This document shows, in pieces, positions 55,371 through 64,000 of a stretch of 64,000 bases of DNA. Source of the DNA: Thiobacter sp. AK1 (GTDB lineage Bacteria > Pseudomonadota > Gammaproteobacteria > Burkholderiales > Thiobacteraceae); NCBI RefSeq assembly GCF_039822265.1, contig NZ_JBAJEX010000011.1:1-64000 (forward strand), in the 5' to 3' direction. Each line of letters begins with the position of its first letter. Position 1 is the stretch's first letter. Made by a program: the position numbers and the translations under genes. The notes below the pieces were generated by a model. The model was not told the origin of the DNA. It worked only from the letters and a program-made list of their open reading frames with translations, and searched no databases.

Positions 55371-57395
55371 TCATGTGGCCGACACCTGTCCCTGGCGCCG
55401 CACCTCGAGGGAGACGACCAGCCGCTCCCCCGCCGAAGCAACCGGCCAGGCAAGACGCAGGGTCACCGCCTGCATGATCTTCTCGAAGCCCGCTTCGCTT
55501 TGGGACACCGTATGGTGAGGCCGGGCTTCGAGCCGTGCCGGCCGCGTGACACGCAGCACCAGGCTGCCTCCCAGCACGTCATCCACCAGTTCGATTTCCT
55601 CAAGCGTTTGTTCCAGCAGCGGCTCGCCGAAGCCGCCGGGAATGTGCCCGGCCAGTAGGTAGCGCCCCGCCGGGCCGTCGCAGCTGGGCATGGCGAGATT
55701 GAGCTCGGTGGTAAAGGTCCCTCGCGGGGCGCCGCCAAAGACATATTCCACCTCCAGGCGGTTGTCACTCAGGGCATAGGTTTTGCGCACTTGGATGAAT
55801 CCATCAACGGCCTCGAACACCGGGCCACCGCCCTTTGCTTGCCGGTAGACCAGGGGCTGCGGCTCGGTCTCGCCGCACCAGCTATCGCGAAACGAGGTAC
55901 GCGGATGCGCATCCGGCCTGAGATCCTCGGCATGGATCTCATGCTTGAAGCTCACTCGGTCGTGAGCCGAGGCAATGCCCTCGCCCACGTGCGGCGCATG
56001 CACGCTGTTCCCGGCTCGCACCTTGCGATAGTAATGCTCCACCTGCCGCGCCAGCGTGTCGCCGAAATTGTGCCCGAGCACATAGGCATCCAGCTCGCAC
56101 ACACTGGCGCTTTGATCCAACTTCACCACCGCCTGCAGGGTGGTGTTGTGGAGGAAGAGCTCATCCACGCCGTCCAGGTCAAGGTCTTTCACCTCGGGCG
56201 AGGGACGCGGCGCCGCCTGATCGAGCAGCGCCTCCAGCCGCACGATGGCGTGATACACCGCACGCCGCAAATGGGGCAAGTAGAGGCCACCAAACAGGCC
56301 ATGCCAATAGGCGTCGTTGGCTTGCGCCTGGTAGAGCAGATGACGCATTGGCTCGTGCCGACCCGGCAGCGCGTGCAAACGGCGCGACAACTCCAGCATG
56401 CGCTTGTGCATCCAGTTTGACTCCGGATAGCGGCTGAAGAAATTTTTCCAGATACCCCCACGCAGAAAAGGCTTGTCGCCCTCGAAACGTCCCTCCCTTT
56501 TGGCGCGCTCCACCAGCTCGGCGTAGCGACTGGCTGCCTCGGCAGGCAGCGTCCATTCGTTCATCTCGCTGTAGGAAGTGGTAGGCACATAGATCACACC
56601 GCGCGTGCGCTGGCTGTTTCGGTATTCGTCGAAGCGCATCGGCCTGATGACTGGAGAGGCGAGCACGCCCTGGATGAAGTCGGTGAGCCAGCCGCGCTCA
56701 TACACCCACTCGTAGGTTTCCGGCCAGATGCCGAATTTTTCGATGTCATCGAAATAGATGGCGGCCGGTTGCACGTTCCCGCCCTGCACCAGCCCCTCGA
56801 TGTAGCGCACGGCCTCCTGCGCCGGCGCGAAAGGCAGGCGATAGCGCAGCGCCTCGGAAATGGGAAACAGGTCGAGCCGCCGCCCATCCTCCTCGGTGGT
56901 GAAATAGCCCGTGAGCTCGTCGAGTCGGCGCCCGGTGCACAGGAAGTGGTAATCGTCGACGGTGACATATTCGATGCCGGCGTCCGCCAGCGCCGGCACC
57001 ACGGTGGCCTCCCAAACCCGTTCCGTGAGCCAGGCGCCGCGCGGTCTGGCACCAAAGCGCCGTTCCAGCTTGTCGGACAGGGTGCGAATCTGGCCCACGC
57101 GGTCTGACGCCGGAATCACCGCCAGCACAGGCTCCGTCTCGCCTGCCCCGAACAGCTCCACCTGACCGCGCGCCACCATTTCCTGTAACAGCCGCATGTC
57201 TTCCGGAAATTTTTCCAGCAGATAGTCGAGCAGCCAGCCAGAGAAGTGCGCGGCGAAACGGAATTCCGGAAAACGGTGGAGCGTGTGGAGGAAGGGTCGG
57301 TAGCAGCGGCGGTGCGCATCCTCCAGCACCTGGGGGAAATTACCGACCGGTTGATGGGCGTGGACACCGAACAGCAGGGCGACGGTCTCGGTCAT
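55371..57395 (-). CDS. GH57 4-alpha-glucanotransferase-type enzyme
   Basis: 674 residues from the ATG at 57395. Catalytic Glu is in GAWLTERVWE (Glu125) and acid/base Asp in IYFDDIEKFGIWP (Asp216), as in the archaeal glucanotransferase TLGT (Glu123, Asp214). C-terminal beta domains (GH57-associated) are present. It transfers alpha-1,4 glucans; it may shape glycogen or act as amylase. It lies 40 bp downstream of the other GH57 gene. Confidence 0.92.
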   Translation of the reverse strand: MTETVALLFGVHAHQPVGNFPQVLEDAHRRCYRPFLHTLHRFPEFRFAAHFSGWLLDYLLEKFPEDMRLLQEMVARGQVELFGAGETEPVLAVIPASDRVGQIRTLSDKLERRFGARPRGAWLTERVWEATVVPALADAGIEYVTVDDYHFLCTGRRLDELTGYFTTEEDGRRLDLFPISEALRYRLPFAPAQEAVRYIEGLVQGGNVQPAAIYFDDIEKFGIWPETYEWVYERGWLTDFIQGVLASPVIRPMRFDEYRNSQRTRGVIYVPTTSYSEMNEWTLPAEAASRYAELVERAKREGRFEGDKPFLRGGIWKNFFSRYPESNWMHKRMLELSRRLHALPGRHEPMRHLLYQAQANDAYWHGLFGGLYLPHLRRAVYHAIVRLEALLDQAAPRPSPEVKDLDLDGVDELFLHNTTLQAVVKLDQSASVCELDAYVLGHNFGDTLARQVEHYYRKVRAGNSVHAPHVGEGIASAHDRVSFKHEIHAEDLRPDAHPRTSFRDSWCGETEPQPLVYRQAKGGGPVFEAVDGFIQVRKTYALSDNRLEVEYVFGGAPRGTFTTELNLAMPSCDGPAGRYLLAGHIPGGFGEPLLEQTLEEIELVDDVLGGSLVLRVTRPARLEARPHHTVSQSEAGFEKIMQAVTLRLAWPVASAGERLVVSLEVRRQGQVSAT

Positions 57396-57435
57396 GCAAC
57401 AAACCTTTGTGAAATGGCGAACAAACGGCGGCGCT

Positions 57436-59181
57436 TCAGCTGCCGCGGCGCATGGTGCCACCCGCTTCCACGCCCGGCGCGCCGCCGGCGTGACCGGCGC
57501 TGATGGGGTGATCCAGCGCGGCAGGCACCGGCAGATCGAGCAAGCGATACAGATTTGCGAGCTTGTCGCGGAACAGGCGGTCGAAGCTCGCCACGCTGGC
57601 AGCGGGATTGTAATCGCCAAACCACCAGAACCAGTCCGAGCTCTCGCAATCGGCAAGCTGCCTGGCGGCGGCCTGGCGGCGCTCCTCCGTCAGGCCACCC
57701 CGCGCCATGACGAGATCATAACCGGTTTTCGCGCTGCACATTAGATCCCAGGCCCGATTTTTTTCTGGCGAGCCGATCCAGGTGGAGAGCGTGCCATACA
57801 CCCAGCTTCCCGCCACCACACGCGGCAGCTGCCCCGCCACCGCGCAGCTTGCGCCAGTGGACTGTGCCGTGCACTGGGCGAGATAGTCGGAAAACGTGGT
57901 GGGACGAATGAAGGGGTGCTCGGCCAGTGCTGCGTACAATTCGGACAGGAAGTAATAGCCGTTATAGGGGTAGTATTCCCAAGCGTTTTCGCCATCCAGG
58001 ATCACGCTCACCACGGGACTTTCGTGTGCCTCGGTCTGATGGTAGATCTGTTCCAACTCCGCGACGAAATGGTTTACTGCATCGCGCGCGAACCATTTGC
58101 CGTACTCGAAGCCGATCAGATCAGACAAGCGGTCGTCACGGAAGAATAACCGGATGATGAGCTCGCCGGTCTCATCCTGCACCTGGTAGGGGCGATACAT
58201 GTAATCGCGCTTCTGGGGCAGAGGCTTGCCGGTGGCGCGCAAGCTATTGACCAGCACGCCTTCGCCACTGGCCGCCCAGCTTACGCCATGGCGCGCGAGT
58301 TGCAGCACGACCGCCTGGGAGATCGCGCCCTCCGCCGGCCACATGCCTGAAGCCGCACGACCGAAGCGGCGCTGATGGCTCGCTCGCGCCGCGTCGATGT
58401 GGAAGGCCAAGCGCTCGGTGCCACCTGGATAAGCCGGGCATTCCGGCAAGAGTGCCTCTGGCCACGCTTCGCGCGCGCTCTTGAAATCCATGAGCAGGGG
58501 CGCGATGGGGTGGTAGTAGGGCGTGGTAGATAGTTCGATCCGTCCCTCTTCGGCGAGCCGCCGGTAACGGGGAATGACGCCGGCGATGAGGTCTCCGATC
58601 AGTTCGAACAACTGGAGACGGTCGGTATGGCTGAACAATGCGCCTTGGCTCATGAGACGCGGCACCAGCTCGGTGCTGCGCCGCACTGTCTCCCCCATCC
58701 AGCTCAGGTGATACCAGGTGAGCAGATCCGCCAGATACTGAGGCGAGAGGTAATCGAAATGCTGCCGACCATGATTTTCGATCTGCCGGAACAGCTCCCT
58801 TAGCTGGCGATAAGCCGGATAGGGCTCGATCATGCTCGTGTGGTTGCAGCGGAAGCACCGATCCAGAATGAGATCGCGCTCGGCGGGCGTCGCGGTCGAG
58901 AGATCTTCGCGCGCCAGCAGCCGCAGTAGAGGATCGCGAATGGTGCCGCTGCGAAACTGCTCGGCGTAATCTTCCAGCTGCTCCAACAGAATGGGGACGA
59001 AATTCACCACCGCGCGCATGCCCGGGTTCTGCTCCAAATGCCAGGCCATGTCCGTGTAGTCCTTGGTGGCGTGTAGATAGGTCCAGGGCAGCACGAATTC
59101 CCGGCTGTCGTGGTGCCGGTAATCCGGCTGGTGCATGTGCCAGCAAAGGATGAGGTGAAGAACGCGCCGCGGTTGATCCAT
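57436..59181 (-). CDS. GH57 alpha-amylase/pullulanase-type enzyme
   Basis: 581 residues. N-terminal HLILCWHMHQPDYR motif, nucleophile Glu in SGMWPAEGAISQ, and acid/base Asp in SVILDGENAWEYYPYNG. Its motifs fit amylopullulanase-like GH57 enzymes. No signal peptide, so it works on internal glycogen. The stop of glgC lies 28 bp upstream. Confidence 0.92.
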   Translation of the reverse strand: MDQPRRVLHLILCWHMHQPDYRHHDSREFVLPWTYLHATKDYTDMAWHLEQNPGMRAVVNFVPILLEQLEDYAEQFRSGTIRDPLLRLLAREDLSTATPAERDLILDRCFRCNHTSMIEPYPAYRQLRELFRQIENHGRQHFDYLSPQYLADLLTWYHLSWMGETVRRSTELVPRLMSQGALFSHTDRLQLFELIGDLIAGVIPRYRRLAEEGRIELSTTPYYHPIAPLLMDFKSAREAWPEALLPECPAYPGGTERLAFHIDAARASHQRRFGRAASGMWPAEGAISQAVVLQLARHGVSWAASGEGVLVNSLRATGKPLPQKRDYMYRPYQVQDETGELIIRLFFRDDRLSDLIGFEYGKWFARDAVNHFVAELEQIYHQTEAHESPVVSVILDGENAWEYYPYNGYYFLSELYAALAEHPFIRPTTFSDYLAQCTAQSTGASCAVAGQLPRVVAGSWVYGTLSTWIGSPEKNRAWDLMCSAKTGYDLVMARGGLTEERRQAAARQLADCESSDWFWWFGDYNPAASVASFDRLFRDKLANLYRLLDLPVPAALDHPISAGHAGGAPGVEAGGTMRRGS

Positions 59182-59208
59182 GATGTGTGAATGGCGGACG
59201 CGAAGCGA

Positions 59209-60516
59209 CTAGCGCACGTGATGAATGTACTGCCCCAGCATCTCCGGGGTGATCAGGGTGATGCCCCGTTCGGTGACATAGAAGCGCTGACGATCCTTTT
59301 CCGGATCGAATCCCACTTCCAGCCCATCGGGAATGCGGCAATTCTTGTCCACCACCACGCGACGCAGGCGCACGTGCTTGCCGATGTCCACCCGTGGCAG
59401 GATGACGGAATCGGTGATCTCGCTGTAGGCATCCACCCGCACGCTGGAAAACAACACCGATGAACGCACGGTGGCACCGCTGATGATGCAGCCACCAGAA
59501 ACCATGCTATCTACCGCCATGCCACGCCGGTCGGGATCGTCGAATACGAACTTGGCGGGTGGCAGCTGCTCTTGATAGGTCCAGATCGGCCATTTCTCGT
59601 CGTACAGGTTGAGATCAGGCGTGATCTTGGCCAACTCCATGTTGGCTTCCCAGTAGGCATCCACCGTTCCCACGTCGCGCCAATAGGGCACATCGCCTGG
59701 TGCGCCAACGCAACTGTCGGCGAAACGATGGGCAAACACGCGGTAACGGCTCACCAGATAGGGAATGACGTCCTTGCCAAAATCGTGGGAAGACTTGGCA
59801 TCGTCGGCATCGCGGATCAGTTGCTCGTAAAGGAACTTGGCGTTGAAAACGTAGATACCCATACTGGCAAATGCCCGGGTGGGATCGTTCGGCATCGGCG
59901 TGGGATTGGCCGGCTTTTCCTCGAAGGCGGTGATGCGGTTGTATTCGTCCACACTCACCACGCCAAAGGCTTTGGCATCCTCGATGGGCACTTCCAAACA
60001 GGCGATCGTGACATCGGCAGCAGAGGCCGCATGCGCCGCCAGCATTTCGCCGTAGTCCATCTTGTAGATGTGGTCCCCGGCTAGGATCAGCACGAATTCG
60101 GGCCCGTAATGGCGCAGGATATCCATGTTCTGGAACACGGCGTCTGCGGTGCCCTTATACCACTCATCCTCGCGAATCCGCTGCTGCGCAGGCAGCAGGT
60201 CGATGAACTCGTTGAATTCACCGCGCAGAAAACCCCAGCCCCGCTGCAGATGCTGGATCAGACTATGGGCCTTGTACTGGGTAATGACGCCAATGCGGCG
60301 AATACCCGAATTGACGCAATTGGAGAGCGGAAAATCAATGATGCGGAACTTGCCACCAAAGGGCACGGCGGGTTTGGCGCGCCAATCGGTAAGATGCTTA
60401 AGGCGGCTACCGCGTCCGCCAGCCAGGATAAGGGCCACCGTGTTCTTGGTGAGCAGACTGACGAAGCGGGGATATTCTTTTTGCCGCGGCTGCGGTCGGT
60501 CATGAAGTGCGTCCAT
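59209..60516 (-). CDS. glgC: Glucose-1-phosphate adenylyltransferase
   Basis: 435 residues. Nucleotide site [20 protein letters not shown]; glucose-1-P site [12 protein letters not shown] and [10 protein letters not shown]; left-handed beta-helix C-terminus. It makes ADP-glucose, the controlled step of glycogen synthesis. It heads the minus-strand transcript with two GH57 genes. Confidence 0.97.
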   Translation of the reverse strand: MDALHDRPQPRQKEYPRFVSLLTKNTVALILAGGRGSRLKHLTDWRAKPAVPFGGKFRIIDFPLSNCVNSGIRRIGVITQYKAHSLIQHLQRGWGFLRGEFNEFIDLLPAQQRIREDEWYKGTADAVFQNMDILRHYGPEFVLILAGDHIYKMDYGEMLAAHAASAADVTIACLEVPIEDAKAFGVVSVDEYNRITAFEEKPANPTPMPNDPTRAFASMGIYVFNAKFLYEQLIRDADDAKSSHDFGKDVIPYLVSRYRVFAHRFADSCVGAPGDVPYWRDVGTVDAYWEANMELAKITPDLNLYDEKWPIWTYQEQLPPAKFVFDDPDRRGMAVDSMVSGGCIISGATVRSSVLFSSVRVDAYSEITDSVILPRVDIGKHVRLRRVVVDKNCRIPDGLEVGFDPEKDRQRFYVTERGITLITPEMLGQYIHHVR

Positions 60517-60589
60517 AATCAGCTGATGACCCGGTAAACGACGTTGACTCCACTGATCGCGATGATTGCTTCTGCTCGCCCTGCCGGGT

Positions 60590-60620
60590 TTGCGTGGCGG
60601 CGCAGCATTGTGTCTATAAT
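60590..60620 (+). promoter_or_regulatory. Promoter candidate of glgB
   Basis: A perfect TATAAT at 60615-60620 with TTGCGT at 60590-60595 (19-bp spacer, long). It leaves a leader of about 75 bp before glgB and lies in the divergent glgC-glgB gap. Confidence 0.5.
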
Positions 60621-60702
60621 CCCTTTACGTCTCCATGACGCCTCTTATGCAAAGACGCCGGGCTTGCGGGTACCGCGCTCAGCCACACGGACTTTCCAAG
60701 AC

Positions 60703-62889
60703 ATGAAACACGACATCCCAAGCAAAGTCAATCCGGTTTACGACGCATTGCACGAGGCCCGCCTGCACGATCCCTTCGCCCACCTGGGCTTGCATCACAC
60801 GGGCTCGGAATGGCTGGTGCGTGTGTTCGCTCCCCACGACGAGCGGGTGTGGATCGAAACACATTCTGGCTGGCAGCCCCTGGAAAAGCGCGACGAGCGC
60901 GGCATCTTCGAATGGCGGTCGAACGAACGCCCGCCGCTGCCCTACCGGTTACGCTTCGAGGACGGTTTAGGCAGCCGCCTAGGCTACGACCCCTATGCCC
61001 TGCCCAACCCCATCGGCGAGCAGGATCTCTATCTTTTCAACGAAGGCCGGCTGCTACAAGCCTGGCGCACTTTGGGCGCCCACGTGATGGAAATCCAGGG
61101 CATCGAGGGCGTGAATTTCGCCGTGTGGGCCCCCAATGCGGAACGGGTAAGCGTGGTGGGCGATTTCAACCGCTGGGATGGACGCGTGCATCCCATGCGC
61201 GTGTTGGGCGCAAGCGGGGTGTGGCAACTCTTCATTCCGGGGCTGGCCGCCGGCGCGCTCTACAAATTCGAGATCCGTAATCGCGACACCGGCATGGTGT
61301 TCGTCAAGACCGACCCTTATGCGCGCGCCATGGAACTGCGCCCGGGCACAGCGGCGCGTGTGGTGGGGCAAAGCCGCCACAGCTGGGGCGATGCCGCCTG
61401 GCTTGAAGCCCGCGCCCGTCATGACTGGTTGCACGCCCCCATGAACATTTACGAAGTGCACGCCGGTTCCTGGCGGCGCAAGCAGGACGGCGGCTTTCTC
61501 AATTACCGGGAACTGGCTGAGCAATTGGTGCCCTACGTGAAGGAAATGGGCTTCACCCACATCGAGTTGATGCCCATCTCGGAGCATCCCCTGGACGAGT
61601 CCTGGGGTTACCAGACCACCGGTTATTTCGCCCCCACCTCCCGCTACGGCACACCGGACGATTTGCGTGCCTTCGTCGATCATTGCCACCAGGCCGGCAT
61701 CGGTGTGATCTTGGATTGGGTGCCGGCCCACTTCCCCCGCGACGCCTGGGCGCTGGCCCGCTTCGATGGCACCGCCCTGTACGAACACGAAGATCCGCGT
61801 CTGGGCGTGCACCAGGACTGGGGCACGCTCATCTTCAACTACGGCCGGCATGAGGTGAAGAGTTTCCTGCTCTCCTCGGCCCACTACTGGCTGTCCGAAT
61901 TCCACCTGGACGGACTGCGCGTGGATGCGGTGGCCTCCATGCTCTACCTCGATTATTCACGCAAGCCGGGCGAGTGGCTGCCCAACCGCTTCGGAGGCCG
62001 CGAGAATCTGGAGGCGATCGATTTCCTACGCGAAATGAACACCATGGTCCACGGCGAATTTCCCGGCGCACTCACCTTCGCCGAAGAATCCACCGCCTGG
62101 CCCATGGTGTCGCGTCCGGTATATCTCGGTGGCCTGGGCTTCTCCATGAAATGGAACATGGGCTGGATGAATGACACCCTCAGCTATTTCGGCCACGATC
62201 CCGTGCATCGCCGCTACCACCACGACCAGCTCACCTTCGGCCAGCTTTACGCCTACACAGAAAACTTCGTGCTGCCCTTCTCTCACGACGAGGTCGTCCA
62301 CGGCAAACGCTCCTTGCTGGACAAGATGCCTGGTGATGCCTGGCAGAAATTCGCTAACCTGCGTCTGCTATTCACCTACCAGCTCACTACCCCAGGCAAG
62401 AAGCTCAACTTCATGGGCAACGAATTCGGCCACGGACGGGAATGGAACGTGCGTGATGGCCTCGACTGGTCGCTGCTGGACGTGCACTGGCATCAGGGCA
62501 TCCAGGCCTGCCTGCGGGATCTGAACCGCCTCTATCGCGACCTGCCCGCCTTGCACGAGCTGGATTTCTTCCACGAGGGCTTCCAGTGGATCGATTGCCA
62601 TGATGCGGACCAGTCCACCTTAAGCTACCTGCGGCGGGCGCGCAATGGCGATATGGTGGTGGTCGTGCTCAATTTCACACCGGTGCCTCGCGAACGCTAC
62701 CGCATCGGCGTGCCCCAGGGCGGTTATTACGGCGAGATCTTCAACAGCGACTCTCTTTACTACGGCGGCAGCAATCTGGGCAACGGCCATGGGTTGTCAG
62801 CGCAGCCCGTGCCATGGATGGGTTTTTCCCAGTCGCTGGAACTGACGCTGCCGCCCCTGGCCGGCATCATCCTCGCGCGGGAGGGTTGA
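60703..62889 (+). CDS. glgB: 1,4-alpha-glucan branching enzyme
   Basis: 728 residues from the ATG at 60703. N-terminal CBM48-like domains, then a GH13 barrel: [21 protein letters not shown] (nucleophile Asp), [10 protein letters not shown] (acid/base Glu), [12 protein letters not shown]. It forms alpha-1,6 branches in glycogen. The pgi start follows its stop by 1 bp. Confidence 0.97.
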   Translation: MKHDIPSKVNPVYDALHEARLHDPFAHLGLHHTGSEWLVRVFAPHDERVWIETHSGWQPLEKRDERGIFEWRSNERPPLPYRLRFEDGLGSRLGYDPYALPNPIGEQDLYLFNEGRLLQAWRTLGAHVMEIQGIEGVNFAVWAPNAERVSVVGDFNRWDGRVHPMRVLGASGVWQLFIPGLAAGALYKFEIRNRDTGMVFVKTDPYARAMELRPGTAARVVGQSRHSWGDAAWLEARARHDWLHAPMNIYEVHAGSWRRKQDGGFLNYRELAEQLVPYVKEMGFTHIELMPISEHPLDESWGYQTTGYFAPTSRYGTPDDLRAFVDHCHQAGIGVILDWVPAHFPRDAWALARFDGTALYEHEDPRLGVHQDWGTLIFNYGRHEVKSFLLSSAHYWLSEFHLDGLRVDAVASMLYLDYSRKPGEWLPNRFGGRENLEAIDFLREMNTMVHGEFPGALTFAEESTAWPMVSRPVYLGGLGFSMKWNMGWMNDTLSYFGHDPVHRRYHHDQLTFGQLYAYTENFVLPFSHDEVVHGKRSLLDKMPGDAWQKFANLRLLFTYQLTTPGKKLNFMGNEFGHGREWNVRDGLDWSLLDVHWHQGIQACLRDLNRLYRDLPALHELDFFHEGFQWIDCHDADQSTLSYLRRARNGDMVVVVLNFTPVPRERYRIGVPQGGYYGEIFNSDSLYYGGSNLGNGHGLSAQPVPWMGFSQSLELTLPPLAGIILAREG

Positions 62890-62890
62890 C

Positions 62891-64000
62891 ATGAGCGCGC
62901 TCACGCGTAGCCCCGCCTGGCGGGCGCTGAAGGCCCATCACAAAGAAATGGCAAGCGTACACATGCGCGATTTGTTCGCGCGTGATCCCGAGCGCTTTTC
63001 GCGCTTCTCCTTGCATCTGGGCGACCTGCTGGTCGATTACTCCAAGAACATCATCACCGAACGCACCATGGGGCTGTTGTTCCAGCTGGCCCGGCAAGAA
63101 GGCGTCATGGAACAGGTAGCGCGCATGTTCGCCGGAGAAAAAATCAACTTCACCGAGGGGCGGGCCGTGTTGCACGTGGCGTTGCGCAACCGTAGCAACC
63201 GCCCCATCCTAGTGGATGGGCGCGACGTCATGCTCAAGGTGAACCAGGTACTCGCCCACATGCGCCAGTTCTCCGATCAAGTGCGCAGCGGCACGTGGCG
63301 CGGCTATACCGGCAAACCCATCACCGACATCGTTAACATCGGTATCGGTGGCTCCGATCTGGGGCCGGTGATGGCCACCGAGGCACTCAAACCGTGGTGG
63401 GGCCCCCTTCGGCCTCACTTTGTCTCCAACGTGGATGGCACCCATTTGGCGGAAACCCTCAAGGTGCTCAATCCTGAGACGACTCTGTTCATCGTCTCCT
63501 CCAAGACCTTCACCACCCAGGAGACCCTCACCAACGCCCGCTCCGCGCGCGACTGGCTGCTCACCGCCGCCGAAAACGAAAAAGCCATCGCACGCCACTT
63601 CGTGGCGGTGTCCACCAATGCCGAAGAAGTGAAAAAGTTCGGCATCGACACCCGCAACATGTTCGAGTTCTGGGACTGGGTCGGTGGGCGCTATTCCCTT
63701 TGGTCGGCCATCGGGCTGTCCATCGCCCTCACCATCGGCATGGACGCCTTCGAATCCATGCTCGCCGGCGCTCACGAGATGGACGAGCATTTCCGTACCG
63801 CGCCGCTGGAACGAAACCTACCCGTGATCCTGGGCCTGCTAGGCATCTGGTACACGGATTTCTTCGGCGCGGAAACCCATGCGGTATTGCCCTACGATCA
63901 ATACCTGCACCGCTTCCCCGCCTATCTGCAACAATTGGACATGGAAAGCAACGGCAAGCGGGTGCGGCGCGACCGCAAGACGGTGGACTACGCGACCGGT
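62891..64000 (+). CDS. pgi: Glucose-6-phosphate isomerase, cut by window end
   Basis: 370 codons are in the window, with no stop reached. Phosphosugar motifs [32 protein letters not shown] and the [17 protein letters not shown] signature. It interconverts glucose-6-P and fructose-6-P. The ATG is 1 bp after the glgB stop, so the two genes are coupled, tying glycogen to glycolysis. Confidence 0.97.
   Translation, partial: MSALTRSPAWRALKAHHKEMASVHMRDLFARDPERFSRFSLHLGDLLVDYSKNIITERTMGLLFQLARQEGVMEQVARMFAGEKINFTEGRAVLHVALRNRSNRPILVDGRDVMLKVNQVLAHMRQFSDQVRSGTWRGYTGKPITDIVNIGIGGSDLGPVMATEALKPWWGPLRPHFVSNVDGTHLAETLKVLNPETTLFIVSSKTFTTQETLTNARSARDWLLTAAENEKAIARHFVAVSTNAEEVKKFGIDTRNMFEFWDWVGGRYSLWSAIGLSIALTIGMDAFESMLAGAHEMDEHFRTAPLERNLPVILGLLGIWYTDFFGAETHAVLPYDQYLHRFPAYLQQLDMESNGKRVRRDRKTVDYATG

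Overview
The window looks like chromosome of a GC-rich betaproteobacterium (Nitrosomonadales/Hydrogenophilales-like; inference from gene content such as an EpsA-like LuxR regulator, MnmA next to a NudJ-like Nudix gene, AcnB, PurB, GlgB/GlgC with GH57 enzymes, and dRS3-like palindromes). It splits into four blocks.

Block 1 (1-16.6 kb, all minus strand) is a long Tad (tight adherence) pilus locus. In transcription order it holds an Flp prepilin with an AGGAGG ribosome site; two hairpins; an Lnt-type apolipoprotein N-acyltransferase; a TadG-like protein; two paralogous secreted proteins; a TadE-like protein; an unknown secreted protein; a second, 64-residue Flp-like pilin; CpaB/RcpC; the secretin CpaC/RcpA; an FHA-TadA ATPase; TadB; TadC; a DUF192 protein; another TadE-like protein; a pesticin-like muramidase; a secreted unknown; and the start of a secreted protein cut by the window edge. 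Most neighbours overlap by 1-4 bases, so they are probably co-translated. A LuxR-family regulator with a strong palindrome upstream lies just before flp. No prepilin peptidase, TadZ or TadD is seen here. The built-in Lnt and muramidase make this locus the most unusual host system in the window.

Block 2 (16.8-20.9 kb) holds ppa, queD, a radical SAM gene, an XRE-type regulator and lysC, ending at tRNA-Ser(GCU). Block 3 (20,984-29,298) is an 8.3-kb element integrated in the 3' end of that tRNA gene. It has 14-bp direct repeats (attL/attR), matching 25-bp arm-type repeats near both ends, a tyrosine integrase at the right end, AlpA and Mor-type regulators, a Toprim/AAA primase-helicase, a RuvC-like resolvase, a PolB-type exonuclease, an NGO0469-like phage protein and a TubC-docking-like protein. 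It has no capsid, tail, lysis or conjugation genes. Two repeat clusters, four 13-mers at the end of the primase gene and 21-bp repeats upstream of alpA, are candidate origin or control sites. It looks like a small replicating satellite or prophage remnant.

Block 4 (29.4-64 kb) is ordinary housekeeping sequence: tRNA-Arg(ACG), tRNA-Ser(UGA), a BI-1/YccA protein, rlmD, vanZ-like, a PolB-type exonuclease, the ydbH-ynbE-ydbL envelope trio, cysM, a GGQEF-type PAS protein, manC, icd, rluE-like, marC, nudJ-like, mnmA, a methyltransferase, a truncated GGDEF protein, a GST, acnB, a UDG-family gene, purB, cnoX-like, a GAF protein and slyD-like. It ends in a glycogen cluster: two GH57 enzymes and glgC on the minus strand, divergent from glgB and pgi, the latter cut by the window end. 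A nested palindromic repeat element fills the gap at 54.9-55.3 kb.
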